Source of the DNA: Bacillus sp. CGMCC 1.16541 | GTDB lineage: Bacteria > Bacillota > Bacilli > Bacillales > Bacillaceae_H | Length of the DNA: 64,000 nucleotides | Assembly: GCF_003184905.1 (NCBI RefSeq) | Contig: NZ_QFRU01000011.1 | Location: 1 to 64,000, forward strand | Direction of reading: 5' to 3' | Shown: positions 42,634 to 51,880 of the stretch, piece after piece | How the letters are laid out: every line of letters starts with the position of its first letter | Numbering within the stretch: position 1 is the stretch's first letter | The notes under the pieces: model-generated | What the model was told of the DNA's origin: nothing | Seen by the model: only the letters and a program-made list of their open reading frames with translations | The model's database searches: none | Program-made: the position numbers and the translations under genes

Positions 42634-43836
42634 TTAGATCAATCCACCTTGTTTTGGTCCGAAAAACTCATAATGAACGCTCTCATCTTGTACACCTAAC
42701 TCCTTTAATGTGTGTAAAATGGACTTCATAAACCCTTCTGATCCGCACACATAATAAAGCGCATCTCTTTGTTCAATCCATTGACTTAATACGTCTTGAG
42801 CAATTCGGCCTTCAAGATCAAACTCGTTGCGTTCGTAATCTGAAATTGTTGGTTGACTGTACGCCACATACGAGCGAATGTTGCTCTTTAAGGCTTCTAC
42901 GTCACTCTTTAATGCGAAATGTGCACTGTTTTTCACCGCATGAATGTGTGTAATTGATGAAGCAGACTTATCCTTCACAAGTTGTTTCATCATACTCACA
43001 ACCGGTGTAATTCCTACACCTGCGGTAATAAACACAACTGGCTTTTCACCGTTCGCTTCATACACAAAATCACCCGCTGGCGCACTTAACGGTAAAATGT
43101 CGCCTTCTTTCACTTGCTCATGTAAGTACGTCGATACAACACCCTCTTCTACACCTGTTTCTCGCTTTACTGTTATGCGATAATAATTCTTTCCTGGCGC
43201 ATCAGATAAACTATACTGACGAATATGCGTATATGTTTCATGTGGAACACTTAGCTTCACACTCACATATTGTCCTGGCGCAAATGTCGCAAGCGGTTGA
43301 TGATCACTTGGCTTCAAATAGTAAGACGTAATTTCAGACGTTTCTTTTACTACTTGATCTACATAGAAATCTCGATAACCTTCCCATCCACCTGTTTGAT
43401 GCTCTGCTTCTTCGTACATGTCTTTTTCGACTTGAATGAACACATCAGCAATGACACCGTATGCTTCTCCCCACGCTTGGATGATGTCATCTGTCGCTGC
43501 GTCTTGTAACACATCTTTAATTGCACGAAGTAAGTATTCACCCACAATTGGGTAATGCTCCGCTTTGACACCGATACTGCGGTGCTTATGTCCGATTTGC
43601 TTCACCACCGGAAGCAATGTTTCTAATCGATCAATGTGTAATGCCGCTGCATACACTGTATTGGCAAGTGCTGTTTGTTGGCGTCCTGCTTTTTGATTCG
43701 TTTGGTTAAAAATATTCAAAAGCGCTGGGTGATCACGAAATAATGTTTCATAAAAGCGCATTGTAATGTCTTTTCCGTGTACTTGTAAAACGGGTGCTGT
43801 ACTTTTCACAATTTGAATCGTTTGTTCACTTAACAT
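42634..43836 (-). CDS. hmp: Flavohaemoglobin (nitric oxide dioxygenase)
   Basis: A 400-residue three-domain protein. The globin domain (1-140) has HKHRSIGV with the proximal His and the Tyr of MRFYETLF. The FAD domain (about 150-255) contains IRQYSLSD. The NAD domain has FITAGVGITPVVSMM and YVCGSEGFM. It oxidises NO to nitrate using O2 and NAD(P)H. ATG 43836 is set by GGGGG upstream. Two NsrR operators overlap its promoter and nsrR lies divergently. Confidence 0.95.
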   Translation of the reverse strand: MLSEQTIQIVKSTAPVLQVHGKDITMRFYETLFRDHPALLNIFNQTNQKAGRQQTALANTVYAAALHIDRLETLLPVVKQIGHKHRSIGVKAEHYPIVGEYLLRAIKDVLQDAATDDIIQAWGEAYGVIADVFIQVEKDMYEEAEHQTGGWEGYRDFYVDQVVKETSEITSYYLKPSDHQPLATFAPGQYVSVKLSVPHETYTHIRQYSLSDAPGKNYYRITVKRETGVEEGVVSTYLHEQVKEGDILPLSAPAGDFVYEANGEKPVVFITAGVGITPVVSMMKQLVKDKSASSITHIHAVKNSAHFALKSDVEALKSNIRSYVAYSQPTISDYERNEFDLEGRIAQDVLSQWIEQRDALYYVCGSEGFMKSILHTLKELGVQDESVHYEFFGPKQGGLI

Positions 43837-43860
43837 AGCTTTTTCCCCCATCCACTTCAA

Positions 43861-43883
43861 AAGATGTATTTTAGATACACCTT
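43861..43883 (-). promoter_or_regulatory. NsrR operator, proximal to hmp
   Basis: Half-sites AAGATGTAT (43861-43869) and ATACACCTT (43875-43883), inverted with one mismatch, match the NsrR dyad (AAGATGTAT type). It lies directly downstream of a -10 TATAAT (minus strand, 43890-43885). Confidence 0.85.
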
Positions 43884-43906
43884 TATTATATAAAGAAGAA
43901 AGAAAA

Positions 43907-43929
43907 AAGATATATTTTGTATACATCTT
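43907..43929 (-). promoter_or_regulatory. NsrR operator, distal
   Basis: Half-sites AAGATATAT (43907-43915) and ATACATCTT (43921-43929), inverted with one mismatch. It overlaps the expected -35 region of hmp and may also touch the nsrR promoter. Confidence 0.85.
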
Positions 43930-44090
43930 TTAAAAAGTTGTCACAATTACCTTGTTTTACTAAGTCCCTTCAAAGTTAGATGAAAAATCTATTTATTACC
44001 AGTTTCTTTACATTTGAGTCAGAAGCGTTCCAATTTAGCACTTTATCGTGCTATCATAAAGATATTGTTAATAAGAAAGAAGGTTTTCTT

Positions 44091-44543
44091 ATGAGGTTGA
44101 CGCAATACACAGACTACTCCTTGCGAGTATTACTATATTTAGCCACATACAAGCCCGATGAATTAAGTAATATAAAAGAAATTGCAGATGCATATAACAT
44201 CTCGAAAAATCACCTAATGAAAGTCATTCATGAACTAGGAAAGCTCGGTTTAATTGAAACGATAAGAGGTCGAAACGGTGGCATTCGTTTAGCTAAATCT
44301 CCTTCTGACATTAACATTGGTGCCGTCGTGCGAAAAACAGAAGAAGACTTTCATATTGTTGAATGTTTTAACCGAGAAGGAAATCAATGCATTTTGTCTC
44401 CTTCATGTAAGCTAAAGAACGTATTACATGAGGCCCTACAAGCATTTATCCACGTTCTTGATCAATACACGTTAGCCGACCTGATTCAAAACCAAGACGA
44501 ACTTGCCTTTTTATTTTCATCAAATCGTTCATCTGACACATAA
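44091..44543 (+). CDS. nsrR: Nitric oxide-sensing repressor NsrR (Rrf2 family)
   Basis: A 150-residue Rrf2 repressor: winged helix at the N-terminus (MRLTQYTDYSLRVLLYLA, ISKNHLMKVIHELGKLG, GRNGGIRLA) and three cluster cysteines C92, C100 and C106, the same spacing as in B. subtilis NsrR. Its 4Fe-4S cluster reacts with NO and releases the operators of hmp. ATG 44091 is preferred; AAGAAGG lies upstream, whereas an in-frame ATG at 43980 has none. Confidence 0.93.
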   Translation: MRLTQYTDYSLRVLLYLATYKPDELSNIKEIADAYNISKNHLMKVIHELGKLGLIETIRGRNGGIRLAKSPSDINIGAVVRKTEEDFHIVECFNREGNQCILSPSCKLKNVLHEALQAFIHVLDQYTLADLIQNQDELAFLFSSNRSSDT

Positions 44544-44559
44544 TCTTTTCACTCGAGGG

Positions 44560-44859
44560 TGGGACATAAAGAAATGATTTCTTTCCAAAAACGAACAATG
44601 CCGTTTCTATCATCGTTAAGTTACAACAACAAGTTCGTTCCATTTCGCTCTAGCCACTCGCTTTCCGCGGCGAGGAACCTGAGCCTCCTCGTTCCTGTTG
44701 AGTCTCAGCCTTTCCTCTATTTCCCACAGGAGTCGAGTGTCCTACGCTCCATTCCACTATTTTTTTAAACTTGTTTTTAATCAAAAAACATCCTAACTAT
44801 AAATAGAATATAACTATAAATGGTTCGGATGTCTTATCGACTGAAACACTTATGTCCCA
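44560..44859. mobile_element. MITE-like element, 300 bp (copy 2)
   Basis: Ends TGGGACATAA and TTATGTCCCA. Nearly identical in sequence, and equal in length, to the copy at 39200-39499. It lies in the gap between nsrR and the next gene and could also act as the nsrR transcription end. Confidence 0.75.
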
Positions 44860-45003
44860 GCCGCTTTTTCATTTAAAGCTTCTTTCGTATGTATCAGTTT
44901 TTCTTCCTAACTAATGAGAAGTGAGTGATTTTCGTTTCAGGTTGCTTCCTTTCAGCAAACAAATAAACCTTCTAGAAAACGACTCAAACAAAAAAAAACG
45001 AGC

Positions 45004-45327
45004 TTACGTTGTATGCAGCTCGTCTAAAATGTGAAGCGATTTAATTTTCATTTTCGTTTCATCCGTTCCAAGATCATAAAGAACGGTGAATAAGTTGGTG
45101 ATAAGCTGATGTTGTTTTTCTCTTCGCTCGATTCCTTCACTTTCTTTCAACGGTTTTAATAAAATCGGCGTAAACTCATACTCTAGCTCTCGTAATTCTG
45201 TAAAAATGTGTTGCAGATCATAATGTTCTCTCGTCGTTGCATTAATTTCATAATAGTTCACTTGATCATCAAATGGCTTCTTATGAATAACCCCTGTCTC
45301 AACCGCTACATAATAACGCTCTTTCAT
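45004..45327 (-). CDS. Hypothetical protein, 107 residues
   Basis: A soluble protein beginning MKERYYVAVETGVIHKK, with mixed strands then helices (HIFTELRELEYEFTPILL, LITNLFTVLYDLG). I do not recognise the family. ATG 45327 is preferred over one six bases upstream because of the distance to AAGGGAG. No operon partners. Confidence 0.7.
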   Translation of the reverse strand: MKERYYVAVETGVIHKKPFDDQVNYYEINATTREHYDLQHIFTELRELEYEFTPILLKPLKESEGIERREKQHQLITNLFTVLYDLGTDETKMKIKSLHILDELHTT

Positions 45328-45552
45328 CACCATCTCTCCCTTCTTTGTACACCTATTCCCTTCTTGAAAATCTTGTAAACCATTTCCTAAAAACCAAAGA
45401 AAGAATTGATAACAACTTTTTTCGAATCGCCCCTTTTTTCAGCATTTCTCAGATGTTACAATGAACGCCCAAGGAAAGACAGACGTCTTCCATTTGAGCA
45501 AAGAATGAACCTCATTCGATTCCTAGAAATAAGAAAAGAAAGGGTGTTTAGC

Positions 45553-45684
45553 ATGCACGCTGGAAGCAAAGGTTGGTACGTACAAGAGTTAAAAAAACGA
45601 GGTGTTCGTCGCTACGAAGACCGAAAAGTAGAAAGCTACAAAACTCACATCTTAGCCAACTTATTAGATAAACATAGAAAATAA
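45553..45684 (+). CDS. yflJ: YflJ-like small protein (DUF2639 type), 43 residues
   Basis: MHAGSKGWYVQELKKRGV…KVESYKTHILANLL is the pattern I associate with YflJ, a short basic protein next to nos in B. subtilis. AAAGGGTG precedes the ATG. Function unknown. A longer upstream frame in the same phase lacks a ribosome site. Its position near nos supports the call. Confidence 0.7.
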   Translation: MHAGSKGWYVQELKKRGVRRYEDRKVESYKTHILANLLDKHRK

Positions 45685-45688
45685 GTGA

Positions 45689-45728
45689 AAAGCCCTGTTA
45701 CTTTTCGTCAAAAGTAACAGGGCTTTTA
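45689..45728. terminator. Bidirectional terminator
   Basis: AAAAGCCCTGTTACTTTT is matched by the inverse AAAAGTAACAGGGCTTTT; perfect 18-bp arms. Confidence 0.92.
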
Positions 45729-45735
45729 TGTATTC

Positions 45736-46452
45736 TTACCGTTTATGTGTCATATCCCACACCTCTTGCAACACAGGCATTTTCTTTTTCTCTTCTTCCG
45801 TTACATGCTCCCACAGAATGCCTGTTGGCTTTTCATACGGTGTGTGCGTTTCAATTAATCCTTCCTCAGTCGCGATCCAATCGACTGTTAAATCATACGC
45901 ATCACGCGGTAAGTCATCATCTACGACTTGTGTGCTATGCACCGATGTAATAACAGGCACAGGGCGATTACCAAGCTCTCGAATAATCGCATATTCTCGG
46001 TCAGCATAACCTTCTCCTTTTCCAATACGTCTTCCATCACGATGCATCGCCACCGAACCGACGACAATCAAATCGATTTGCGGCATTTCCTCTAAAGACA
46101 ACACCGTCCCATACGAATTCATATGCTTCAAGCTCGCTGCTTTTCGTTCTTCTCCTTTTGGCACCCATTCTGGTTTAATTTGAACAAACCCATTTTTTAA
46201 CCGTGGTGTGGGAATCAACAACACCTTCCCATCCCGCAACACTTGCGCTCGCAACGGTAATTGCGGTGCATCCGGATTCACTTTCACAACATTCGCTTGC
46301 TTATATACATCCATCTCAACAATATATTTGGCGGCTTGTTCCGCTCCTTTAAAATTTGGAATTCGGTTATGAAGCGGAAATGGAAACCGTCCGAGTTTGT
46401 TTTCGACAAGTGCATCCCACACGCGATGTCGAATTTGATCTTTTGAATTCAT
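45736..46452 (-). CDS. 5-formyltetrahydrofolate cyclo-ligase family protein (MTHFS-domain type)
   Basis: A 238-residue protein of the MTHFS fold. The phosphate/folate loop GRRIGKGEGYADREYA near 136-151 is the key signature; VLLIPTPRLKNGFVQI is also conserved. It is longer than classical 5-FCL (about 190), resembling the MTHFSD-like subgroup, so substrate is uncertain. ATG 46452 follows GAGGTG. It is leftward, 90 bases after nos. Confidence 0.8.
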   Translation of the reverse strand: MNSKDQIRHRVWDALVENKLGRFPFPLHNRIPNFKGAEQAAKYIVEMDVYKQANVVKVNPDAPQLPLRAQVLRDGKVLLIPTPRLKNGFVQIKPEWVPKGEERKAASLKHMNSYGTVLSLEEMPQIDLIVVGSVAMHRDGRRIGKGEGYADREYAIIRELGNRPVPVITSVHSTQVVDDDLPRDAYDLTVDWIATEEGLIETHTPYEKPTGILWEHVTEEEKKKMPVLQEVWDMTHKR

Positions 46453-46489
46453 CTTACTCACCTCTTTTGTCTGTATGTCCTTACTAAAA

Positions 46490-46531
46490 TACCTTGCCCA
46501 AAGACGGTGCTAAACGTCAAAGGCAAGGTAT
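46490..46531 (-). terminator. nos terminator
   Basis: ACCTTGCC (46491-46498) pairs with GGCAAGGT (46522-46529), extended by GACG/CGTC inside, after the nos stop. Confidence 0.8.
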
Positions 46532-46543
46532 ATAAATCATCTG

Positions 46544-47644
46544 CTAGTTCTGATTCTCAAATGGCTGGTCCTGATAAAAATAATTTGGCGTTACAATCTC
46601 ATTTCGATACGACTTATGAAAAATGTGCGTCGTCGCGGGTGAAACAGGTGGGATGAGCCACGTCCAGTCACCTGTGACATCGCGGCCACTTTGTTGTTCA
46701 CGCTGTTCAAACAACTTAAATTGTTGAGCGGCTGTATGATGATCGACAATACTAACTCCTTTTTCTTTAAACGATTGTAAAACCGCAATGTTTAGCTCAA
46801 TCAGCGCTTTATCTTTCCATAACGTTGCATTTGAGCTCATATTCAGCCCCATCATGTCTGCAACTTTTGGCAGTAAATTATAACGATACTCATCTGCTAA
46901 ATTACGCGCGCCAATTTCCGTTTCCATGTACCATCCGTTAAACGGAGCCGCCACATAGTCGATGCCGCCAATTTCAAGACGCATATCTGAAATGATTGGC
47001 ACCCCATACCACTTAATACCAAGCTCATTAAACGCCGCAAGCTCTGGATGCTGAATCGGTACTTCTATCACCACGTCTTTTGGAATCTCATACCACTTTG
47101 GCTGTTGATTGTTCACTTGAATCACAAGCGGAAGCAAATCAAAATGAGTACCTTCTCCTTGCCAGCCAAGTTCCTCACATACTTTCGTAAACGCAAGTGA
47201 TGCAGGATCTCCTATTATGCCATATTCTGTTTCGTATCCAGCATAACGAAGCAATTGATGATTCCAGATTCGTACTTGATCTTGTTCGTTCACCTTTGGT
47301 TGAAACACCGTAATCGTTGGGCGAATCTTTCCGTTGTTTGTGGCATAGTCAATATGCTCCACTAACGCGTGAAAAATGGCTTTCTCATCTTGCAGTGACC
47401 GCGCATCGATAACCTGAAGCGACTGCCAAAACAAACGACCAATGCATTTATTACTATTTCGCCATGCTAACCGCGCCCCATGCTCAATCTCTTCAAACGT
47501 ATGCGTATATGTCCCATGTACGTTAATTTCTTCTTTTATATCAGCTAATCTTGCTTGAATTTGCTCACTCGTCTTTCCAAACTCTTCATAGCAAATGGTT
47601 ATAAAATGCTCTGCCTCTTCATAAAGCAGACGTTGTTCACTCAC
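46544..47644 (-). CDS. nos: Bacterial nitric oxide synthase oxygenase
   Basis: A 366-residue NOS oxygenase without reductase domain. The haem-thiolate C67 lies in [10 protein letters not shown], and the substrate/pterin regions [17 protein letters not shown] and [10 protein letters not shown] are intact. It makes NO from arginine via N-hydroxyarginine using cellular reductases. Start is a GTG with AGGAGG seven bases before it. It lies 2.7 kb from hmp; in B. subtilis nos is yflM, near yflJ. Confidence 0.95.
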   Translation of the reverse strand: MSEQRLLYEEAEHFITICYEEFGKTSEQIQARLADIKEEINVHGTYTHTFEEIEHGARLAWRNSNKCIGRLFWQSLQVIDARSLQDEKAIFHALVEHIDYATNNGKIRPTITVFQPKVNEQDQVRIWNHQLLRYAGYETEYGIIGDPASLAFTKVCEELGWQGEGTHFDLLPLVIQVNNQQPKWYEIPKDVVIEVPIQHPELAAFNELGIKWYGVPIISDMRLEIGGIDYVAAPFNGWYMETEIGARNLADEYRYNLLPKVADMMGLNMSSNATLWKDKALIELNIAVLQSFKEKGVSIVDHHTAAQQFKLFEQREQQSGRDVTGDWTWLIPPVSPATTHIFHKSYRNEIVTPNYFYQDQPFENQN

Positions 47645-47827
47645 GACGATTTCCTCCTAGCTAAAACATCACTTCGTAAAAAGAGAGAACGCATACTTGC
47701 TTAAACTCTCTCAAACCTCGAAAGAATCTGACATGATAGCACTCACACTCTTTCAGTTCATCTATTTAAGTATAACATTCTGCTTATACGAAACACGCAC
47801 CGATCCTTTTCAATTTCATGAACCTTT

Positions 47828-48763
47828 TTAGTATCCTCTTTGCACATTTACTTTATTAGAAAGAGGTTGTCCTTTTTCAATTCGCTCTAACGTATCAACG
47901 AAACAAGCAACCGCTTCTTCTGGCGTTGTCACTGCTGAAATATGCGGCGTCACAGCCACATTCGGATGATTCCACAACCACAAATCTTTTGGCAAAGGCT
48001 CCTCTTCAAACACATCAAGCACCGCTTGACGAACAAATCCTGTCTCAAGCGCTTTTCGTAATGCTTCTAGCTCTACAGTGCCACCTCGCCCTACATTCAT
48101 AAAACAAGCAGACCGCAACTGACTAAAAAATGCTTCATTAAATATCTTGTTTGTTTCTGACGTCAATGGAAGTGTACTAATGATCCAGTTCGCTTCATTT
48201 ACCACTTCGTTCTCATTAGAACGAGACACCACTTGTTTAAATCCATCTTTTTGAGCCCCACTTGCTGACACTCCATAGACGGTGACGCCTAACTGTGATA
48301 ACACCCGTCCGATGTGCGACCCAATCTCACCGGTTCCGTAAATCACAACCGTTTGAGTCGACAACATAACAGGTGCAAGTGAATGCCACTCCTTTTGTTT
48401 TTGCTGCTTCGCATAGACATCATGCTGTTGCACATCCCTCAATACATAACTTAAGCAATATTCGCTCATTCGCTGACCAAATGAACAAATCGTTCGCGTT
48501 AATAACACTTCTTCATCCCACGTTCCCCTTCTTAAAAAGGAATCTACGCCGGCACCTAACGAGTGCACCCATTTTACACCTTTATAATTACTCATCTGTT
48601 CAGTTGGTCCAAAACTTACATAAGCATCTGCCCACTGCACATCTTCTTTCCCTATTTCATCTTCTGCAAGAAACCGAAATTCTTGATGAAGTGACTTCTG
48701 TTCCACGATGTGTTCAATTTCTTTATATAATCGTCCCGTCACTAAAATACGTTCAATGTTCAT
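47828..48763 (-). CDS. D-isomer-specific 2-hydroxyacid dehydrogenase family protein
   Basis: A 311-residue NAD(P)-dependent dehydrogenase. The Rossmann motif GTGEIGSHIGRVL (about 143-155), NVGRGG with the catalytic Arg, DVFEEEPLP with the Glu, and HPNVAVTPHIS with the His are present. The N-terminal half is short, as in GhrA-type glyoxylate/hydroxypyruvate reductases. Substrate unknown. Start at 48763 is preceded by AAGGGAG. Confidence 0.88.
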   Translation of the reverse strand: MNIERILVTGRLYKEIEHIVEQKSLHQEFRFLAEDEIGKEDVQWADAYVSFGPTEQMSNYKGVKWVHSLGAGVDSFLRRGTWDEEVLLTRTICSFGQRMSEYCLSYVLRDVQQHDVYAKQQKQKEWHSLAPVMLSTQTVVIYGTGEIGSHIGRVLSQLGVTVYGVSASGAQKDGFKQVVSRSNENEVVNEANWIISTLPLTSETNKIFNEAFFSQLRSACFMNVGRGGTVELEALRKALETGFVRQAVLDVFEEEPLPKDLWLWNHPNVAVTPHISAVTTPEEAVACFVDTLERIEKGQPLSNKVNVQRGY

Positions 48764-48858
48764 GCTCCCATCTCCCTTTTACGTTCTACCTTTCTCTCAT
48801 TATGAAGGAAAGAAAATCATTGTTCTAGCATATAAGTGTACAAAAGGGAGGCGATACT

Positions 48859-49026
48859 ATGTTAACACTTTGGCTTGCCACACTATCATTAGTCTTGCTT
48901 TTATTATTGCTCGGAGGTGTATTCCTTCACTTTGTCCGCAACGCGTTACACAGTGAAGACTCGACCCGGATCGATCCATTACCTGAAAAGAACCAATCCG
49001 CTACTACCCTTGCCAGCGACGAATAA
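48859..49026 (+). CDS. Small single-span membrane protein, 55 residues
   Basis: GGGAGG lies seven bases before this ATG. The product has one Leu-rich membrane helix (residues 2-24), then a basic HFVRNALH and an acidic/polar tail. I recognise no family. The strong ribosome site and a terminator right after the stop support it as a gene. Confidence 0.65.
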   Translation: MLTLWLATLSLVLLLLLLGGVFLHFVRNALHSEDSTRIDPLPEKNQSATTLASDE

Positions 49027-49032
49027 TGGACA

Positions 49033-49073
49033 CAAAAAGCGTATGCCCACAATCGTGAACATACGCTTTTTTT
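49033..49073. terminator. Bidirectional terminator
   Basis: AAAAAGCGTATG and CATACGCTTTTT pair around a 14-base loop between convergent genes. Confidence 0.9.
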
Positions 49074-49845
49074 AATTTACAGATAGTTGTAAAGACGGTT
49101 GCACAAGAAACCGATTAACAGCTTCCATTAAATTCGATAGATACTCGATTTCTACATCCATCTCAATTTGATTTAACGTCACAGCATGTTTAGGTGTTAA
49201 ACCTGAAAGATAAGGAGTTACACCCATCAGCTTAAAGTCAGCAATTAATTTAACAAACACCTTAATGCCTTCTTCGTCTAGCGACCCAATTGCTTGAAAG
49301 TCGATGATGACGCGCTCAACGTCTTCATTGTCTATACTATTTAACAACTTGTTGCGATTACCTTCAATGAGTTCTTTTGTTAAATCACCAAATAACGGAA
49401 TTAACACCGTATCCTTCGATAATAGAATCGCTGGACCTGACAGTAAAATAATTCGTTGTAGTGACTTTTCTAATTCCTCTTTTTTTAAAAGAAGAGCCAT
49501 GTCCGTTTCCTCTAACCGCTGTCTATGCTCATTTACCTTTTTCATTAAGTTCTCAATATGTTGATCTTGTTCAATACAAAGAATGTGTCCAATCTCTGCT
49601 ACCCAGTTCGTACATACTTTAAATAGGGCAAATGGTGACCGGTTTGTTTTCAAGACAAGCTCTGTTTCTAATTCTTCGCTTTGTAAAAGATGATTTTTAG
49701 CTTTTTCTTTACTTTCATCATCTACCAAATCTAAGAATTGACGTCCAATGTGAAATGTCTGTTTCGCACAATCTGAAACGTCTAGAATCTCAAAGGAAGA
49801 ATTGATCTTGAAATAGGGAAGAGGTAAATATTTGTTAGTCGACAA
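49072..49845 (-). CDS. PAS-like/STAS-domain protein (RsbR/YtvA-type architecture)
   Basis: A 257-residue protein: an N-terminal PAS-like sensory region (about 8-115), a coiled coil (HRQRLEETDMALLLKKEELEKSLQ), then a STAS domain (about 135-250) with ILLSKDTVLIPLFGDL, RVIIDFQAIGSLDEEG and LMGVTPYLSGLTPKHA. This is the layout of stressosome RsbR paralogues and YtvA. The start is TTG 49845, since AGGGAGG lies eight bases upstream; ATG 49866 has no ribosome site. It overlaps the B12-binding gene by eleven bases, so the pair is translationally coupled. Likely cytoplasmic signalling output; which sigma pathway is unknown. Confidence 0.82.
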   Translation of the reverse strand: MSTNKYLPLPYFKINSSFEILDVSDCAKQTFHIGRQFLDLVDDESKEKAKNHLLQSEELETELVLKTNRSPFALFKVCTNWVAEIGHILCIEQDQHIENLMKKVNEHRQRLEETDMALLLKKEELEKSLQRIILLSGPAILLSKDTVLIPLFGDLTKELIEGNRNKLLNSIDNEDVERVIIDFQAIGSLDEEGIKVFVKLIADFKLMGVTPYLSGLTPKHAVTLNQIEMDVEIEYLSNLMEAVNRFLVQPSLQLSVN

Positions 49846-50491
49846 CCTTCTTTCCTCCCTTGTCATAGCTCAACCAATTACTTAGTTCTGTTAGAGACTG
49901 AATAACTTTTGTTTGGTTTTGGCTATAATTTGAAAAATCATAATGAGAGACTAATCTACCACCAATGACTATCATTGGTTTATGGTCTAACTGCTCCAAT
50001 TCTATCACATATTCAGAAAGTTTGGTCGCATGATAGAGAATGCTAAACGATAAACCAATCACATCAGGCTTCCACTTTTTTGCCGCTGAAAGTGTATATT
50101 CAAGTGGAAGATTCGCTCCAAGAAGCTGTGTATCCCACCCATGCTCTTCAAACAAAAGCGAAACCATCTTGATTCCGAGGTAATGTTGTTCATCTTCAAG
50201 GCATAAAAACATGGCTTTTTTCACATGTTGTTTGTTTTGATCTTTCTGTTGAAGCATTTGATAACGAGAAAGCAAATAATCGCACGTCATCGTTGCTAAA
50301 TGCTCATCCGCCACTTTTATTTCATTCGTTTCCCACAGCTCACCAATATACGTCATGGATGGCGCAATCAGCTCCTGAAACAGCGTTACACTACTCATAC
50401 CTTTACGATGTTCTTCTAAAATTAGCTTCCACGCACGATCCTCATCTCCTTGTAAAAGAAGATTCGCTAGCTTTTCAACATGTAAATACAA
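49835..50491 (-). CDS. Cobalamin-binding (CarH/LitR-like) sensor domain protein without DNA-binding domain
   Basis: A 218-residue protein. Residues 1-85 form a four-helix cap with W53-x9-E63-H64, the motif of adenosylcobalamin photoreceptors such as CarH. Residues 92-200 form the B12 Rossmann domain with E101-x-H103-x-x-G106, S148 and GG177-178 at canonical spacing, so H103 should ligate cobalt. The MerR helix-turn-helix of CarH is absent. TTG start at 50491 with AGAGGTG upstream. It is translationally coupled to the PAS/STAS gene, which probably supplies the output. Confidence 0.85.
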   Translation of the reverse strand: MYLHVEKLANLLLQGDEDRAWKLILEEHRKGMSSVTLFQELIAPSMTYIGELWETNEIKVADEHLATMTCDYLLSRYQMLQQKDQNKQHVKKAMFLCLEDEQHYLGIKMVSLLFEEHGWDTQLLGANLPLEYTLSAAKKWKPDVIGLSFSILYHATKLSEYVIELEQLDHKPMIVIGGRLVSHYDFSNYSQNQTKVIQSLTELSNWLSYDKGGKKVVD

Positions 50492-50532
50492 AGAAACACC
50501 TCTTTAGAACGAAAAGTATGTATGAAACTCTT

Positions 50533-50560
50533 CTAGAGCGAGCAAAACCACTCGCCCTAG
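50533..50560 (-). terminator. Dyad after the methionine gamma-lyase gene
   Basis: CTAGAGCGAG and CTCGCCCTAG pair imperfectly between the lyase stop and the B12 gene. The T-tract is poor, so read-through into the sensor operon is possible. Confidence 0.4.
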
Positions 50561-50570
50561 AAAGGATGTT

Positions 50571-51764
50571 TTATACCGTTTCGGCCATCTTAATTTGATA
50601 GAATGCTTGATTTAAATCTTCCCATATATCTTCCCACGCTTCAAGTCCAACAGATAACCGAATCAATTGATCCGTAATCCCCATCCGTTCTCGCACATCA
50701 GCAGGAATGACCGAATGAGTCATCGTCGCAGGGTGCTGAATCAACGTTTCTGCATCACCAAGGCTCACCGCAATTTTCACCATTCGTAAAGCATTTAGAA
50801 AATTCTGAGCATCTTGTTTTGTGCCGTTTATTTCAAATGAAATCAATCCGCCACCGTGTTTCATTTGTTTTCTCGTAATCTCATAATCAGCGTGTTCTTT
50901 ATCTCCTGGATAGTAAACAGCTTTTACTTTCGGATGTTCTTTTAACGCTTGATAAAGTTGCATCGCATTTGCGCAATGACGATCCATCCTGACAGGTAGC
51001 GTTTTAATTCCTCGCAACAACAACCACGCATCAAATGGAGAAATAATACCACCAATGTCTTTTTGAGTGGTCATCGCCACTTCATGCATGAGTGCAGCCG
51101 TTCCAACAGCTAAGCCTGCCACTACATCTCCATGACCACAAATGTATTTCGTTGCACTATGCACAACCACATCGCATCCTAATGTAAGTGGTTGCTGCAG
51201 ATAAGGAGAGGAAAAGGTATTATCGACGACGACTTTTATGTTGTACTCTTTTGCGACTCGCACCACCATCTCAAGGTCAATCATTTTCATGGTCGGATTA
51301 ATGGGCGTTTCGACATAAATACAGACCGTTTCAGGAAGAATGGCCTGGCGAATTTGTTCTTCATTTTGCATCGCACAAAATTCATGAGAAATGTTGTACT
51401 TTTCATTCATTAATTTTAATAATCCAAACGTACATCCATATAATCCAGGTGAACAAATTAAATGATCATTCGCTTTCGTTAAAGCAAGCAAAACCGCCGA
51501 TACAGCAGCCATCCCAGAGCTAAAGGCTAAGCCAACCTCTCCTCCTTCTAACGTCGCGATCGTCTCTTCTAATACCGTAACTGTTGGATTTCCAAGTCTT
51601 GAATAAATATACCCGTTCTCTTCCCCTGCAAACCGCTTTTCCCCTTGTTCTGCGGTATCAAATGTAAACGTAGACGTTTGAAAAATAGGAACCGTTAAAC
51701 TTCCCAAATGCTCCTTTGAATCATATCCCCCGTGAATGACTGATGTTTCAAACCGTTTTTTCAT
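50571..51764 (-). CDS. Methionine gamma-lyase (Cys/Met metabolism PLP enzyme)
   Basis: A 397-residue fold-type I PLP enzyme. The PLP lysine is K206 in HSATKYICGHGD, and the substrate loop PGLYGCTFGL has C111, the cysteine that marks methionine gamma-lyases among gamma-family enzymes. YSRLGNPT and SSGMAA bind phosphate. It splits methionine to methanethiol, 2-oxobutyrate and ammonia. Cystathionine lyase activity cannot be excluded. Leftward, 79 bases before the B12 sensor gene. Confidence 0.88.
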   Translation of the reverse strand: MKKRFETSVIHGGYDSKEHLGSLTVPIFQTSTFTFDTAEQGEKRFAGEENGYIYSRLGNPTVTVLEETIATLEGGEVGLAFSSGMAAVSAVLLALTKANDHLICSPGLYGCTFGLLKLMNEKYNISHEFCAMQNEEQIRQAILPETVCIYVETPINPTMKMIDLEMVVRVAKEYNIKVVVDNTFSSPYLQQPLTLGCDVVVHSATKYICGHGDVVAGLAVGTAALMHEVAMTTQKDIGGIISPFDAWLLLRGIKTLPVRMDRHCANAMQLYQALKEHPKVKAVYYPGDKEHADYEITRKQMKHGGGLISFEINGTKQDAQNFLNALRMVKIAVSLGDAETLIQHPATMTHSVIPADVRERMGITDQLIRLSVGLEAWEDIWEDLNQAFYQIKMAETV

Positions 51765-51847
51765 TTCTTCTCCCCCTTAACATAAACGACCCTCACCTTC
51801 TATATTATGTGAGCACAACGCCTTTTGAAAGCGTTTTCTTTTTAGAT

Positions 51848-51880
51848 ATAAAAAAGACGCTCATCATTAGCGCCTTTTAC
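51848..51880 (-). terminator. Weak terminator of the MaoC-like gene
   Basis: GACGCT and AGCGCC-type arms around CATCATT with six T residues on the minus strand; it overlaps the gene end. Confidence 0.5.
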
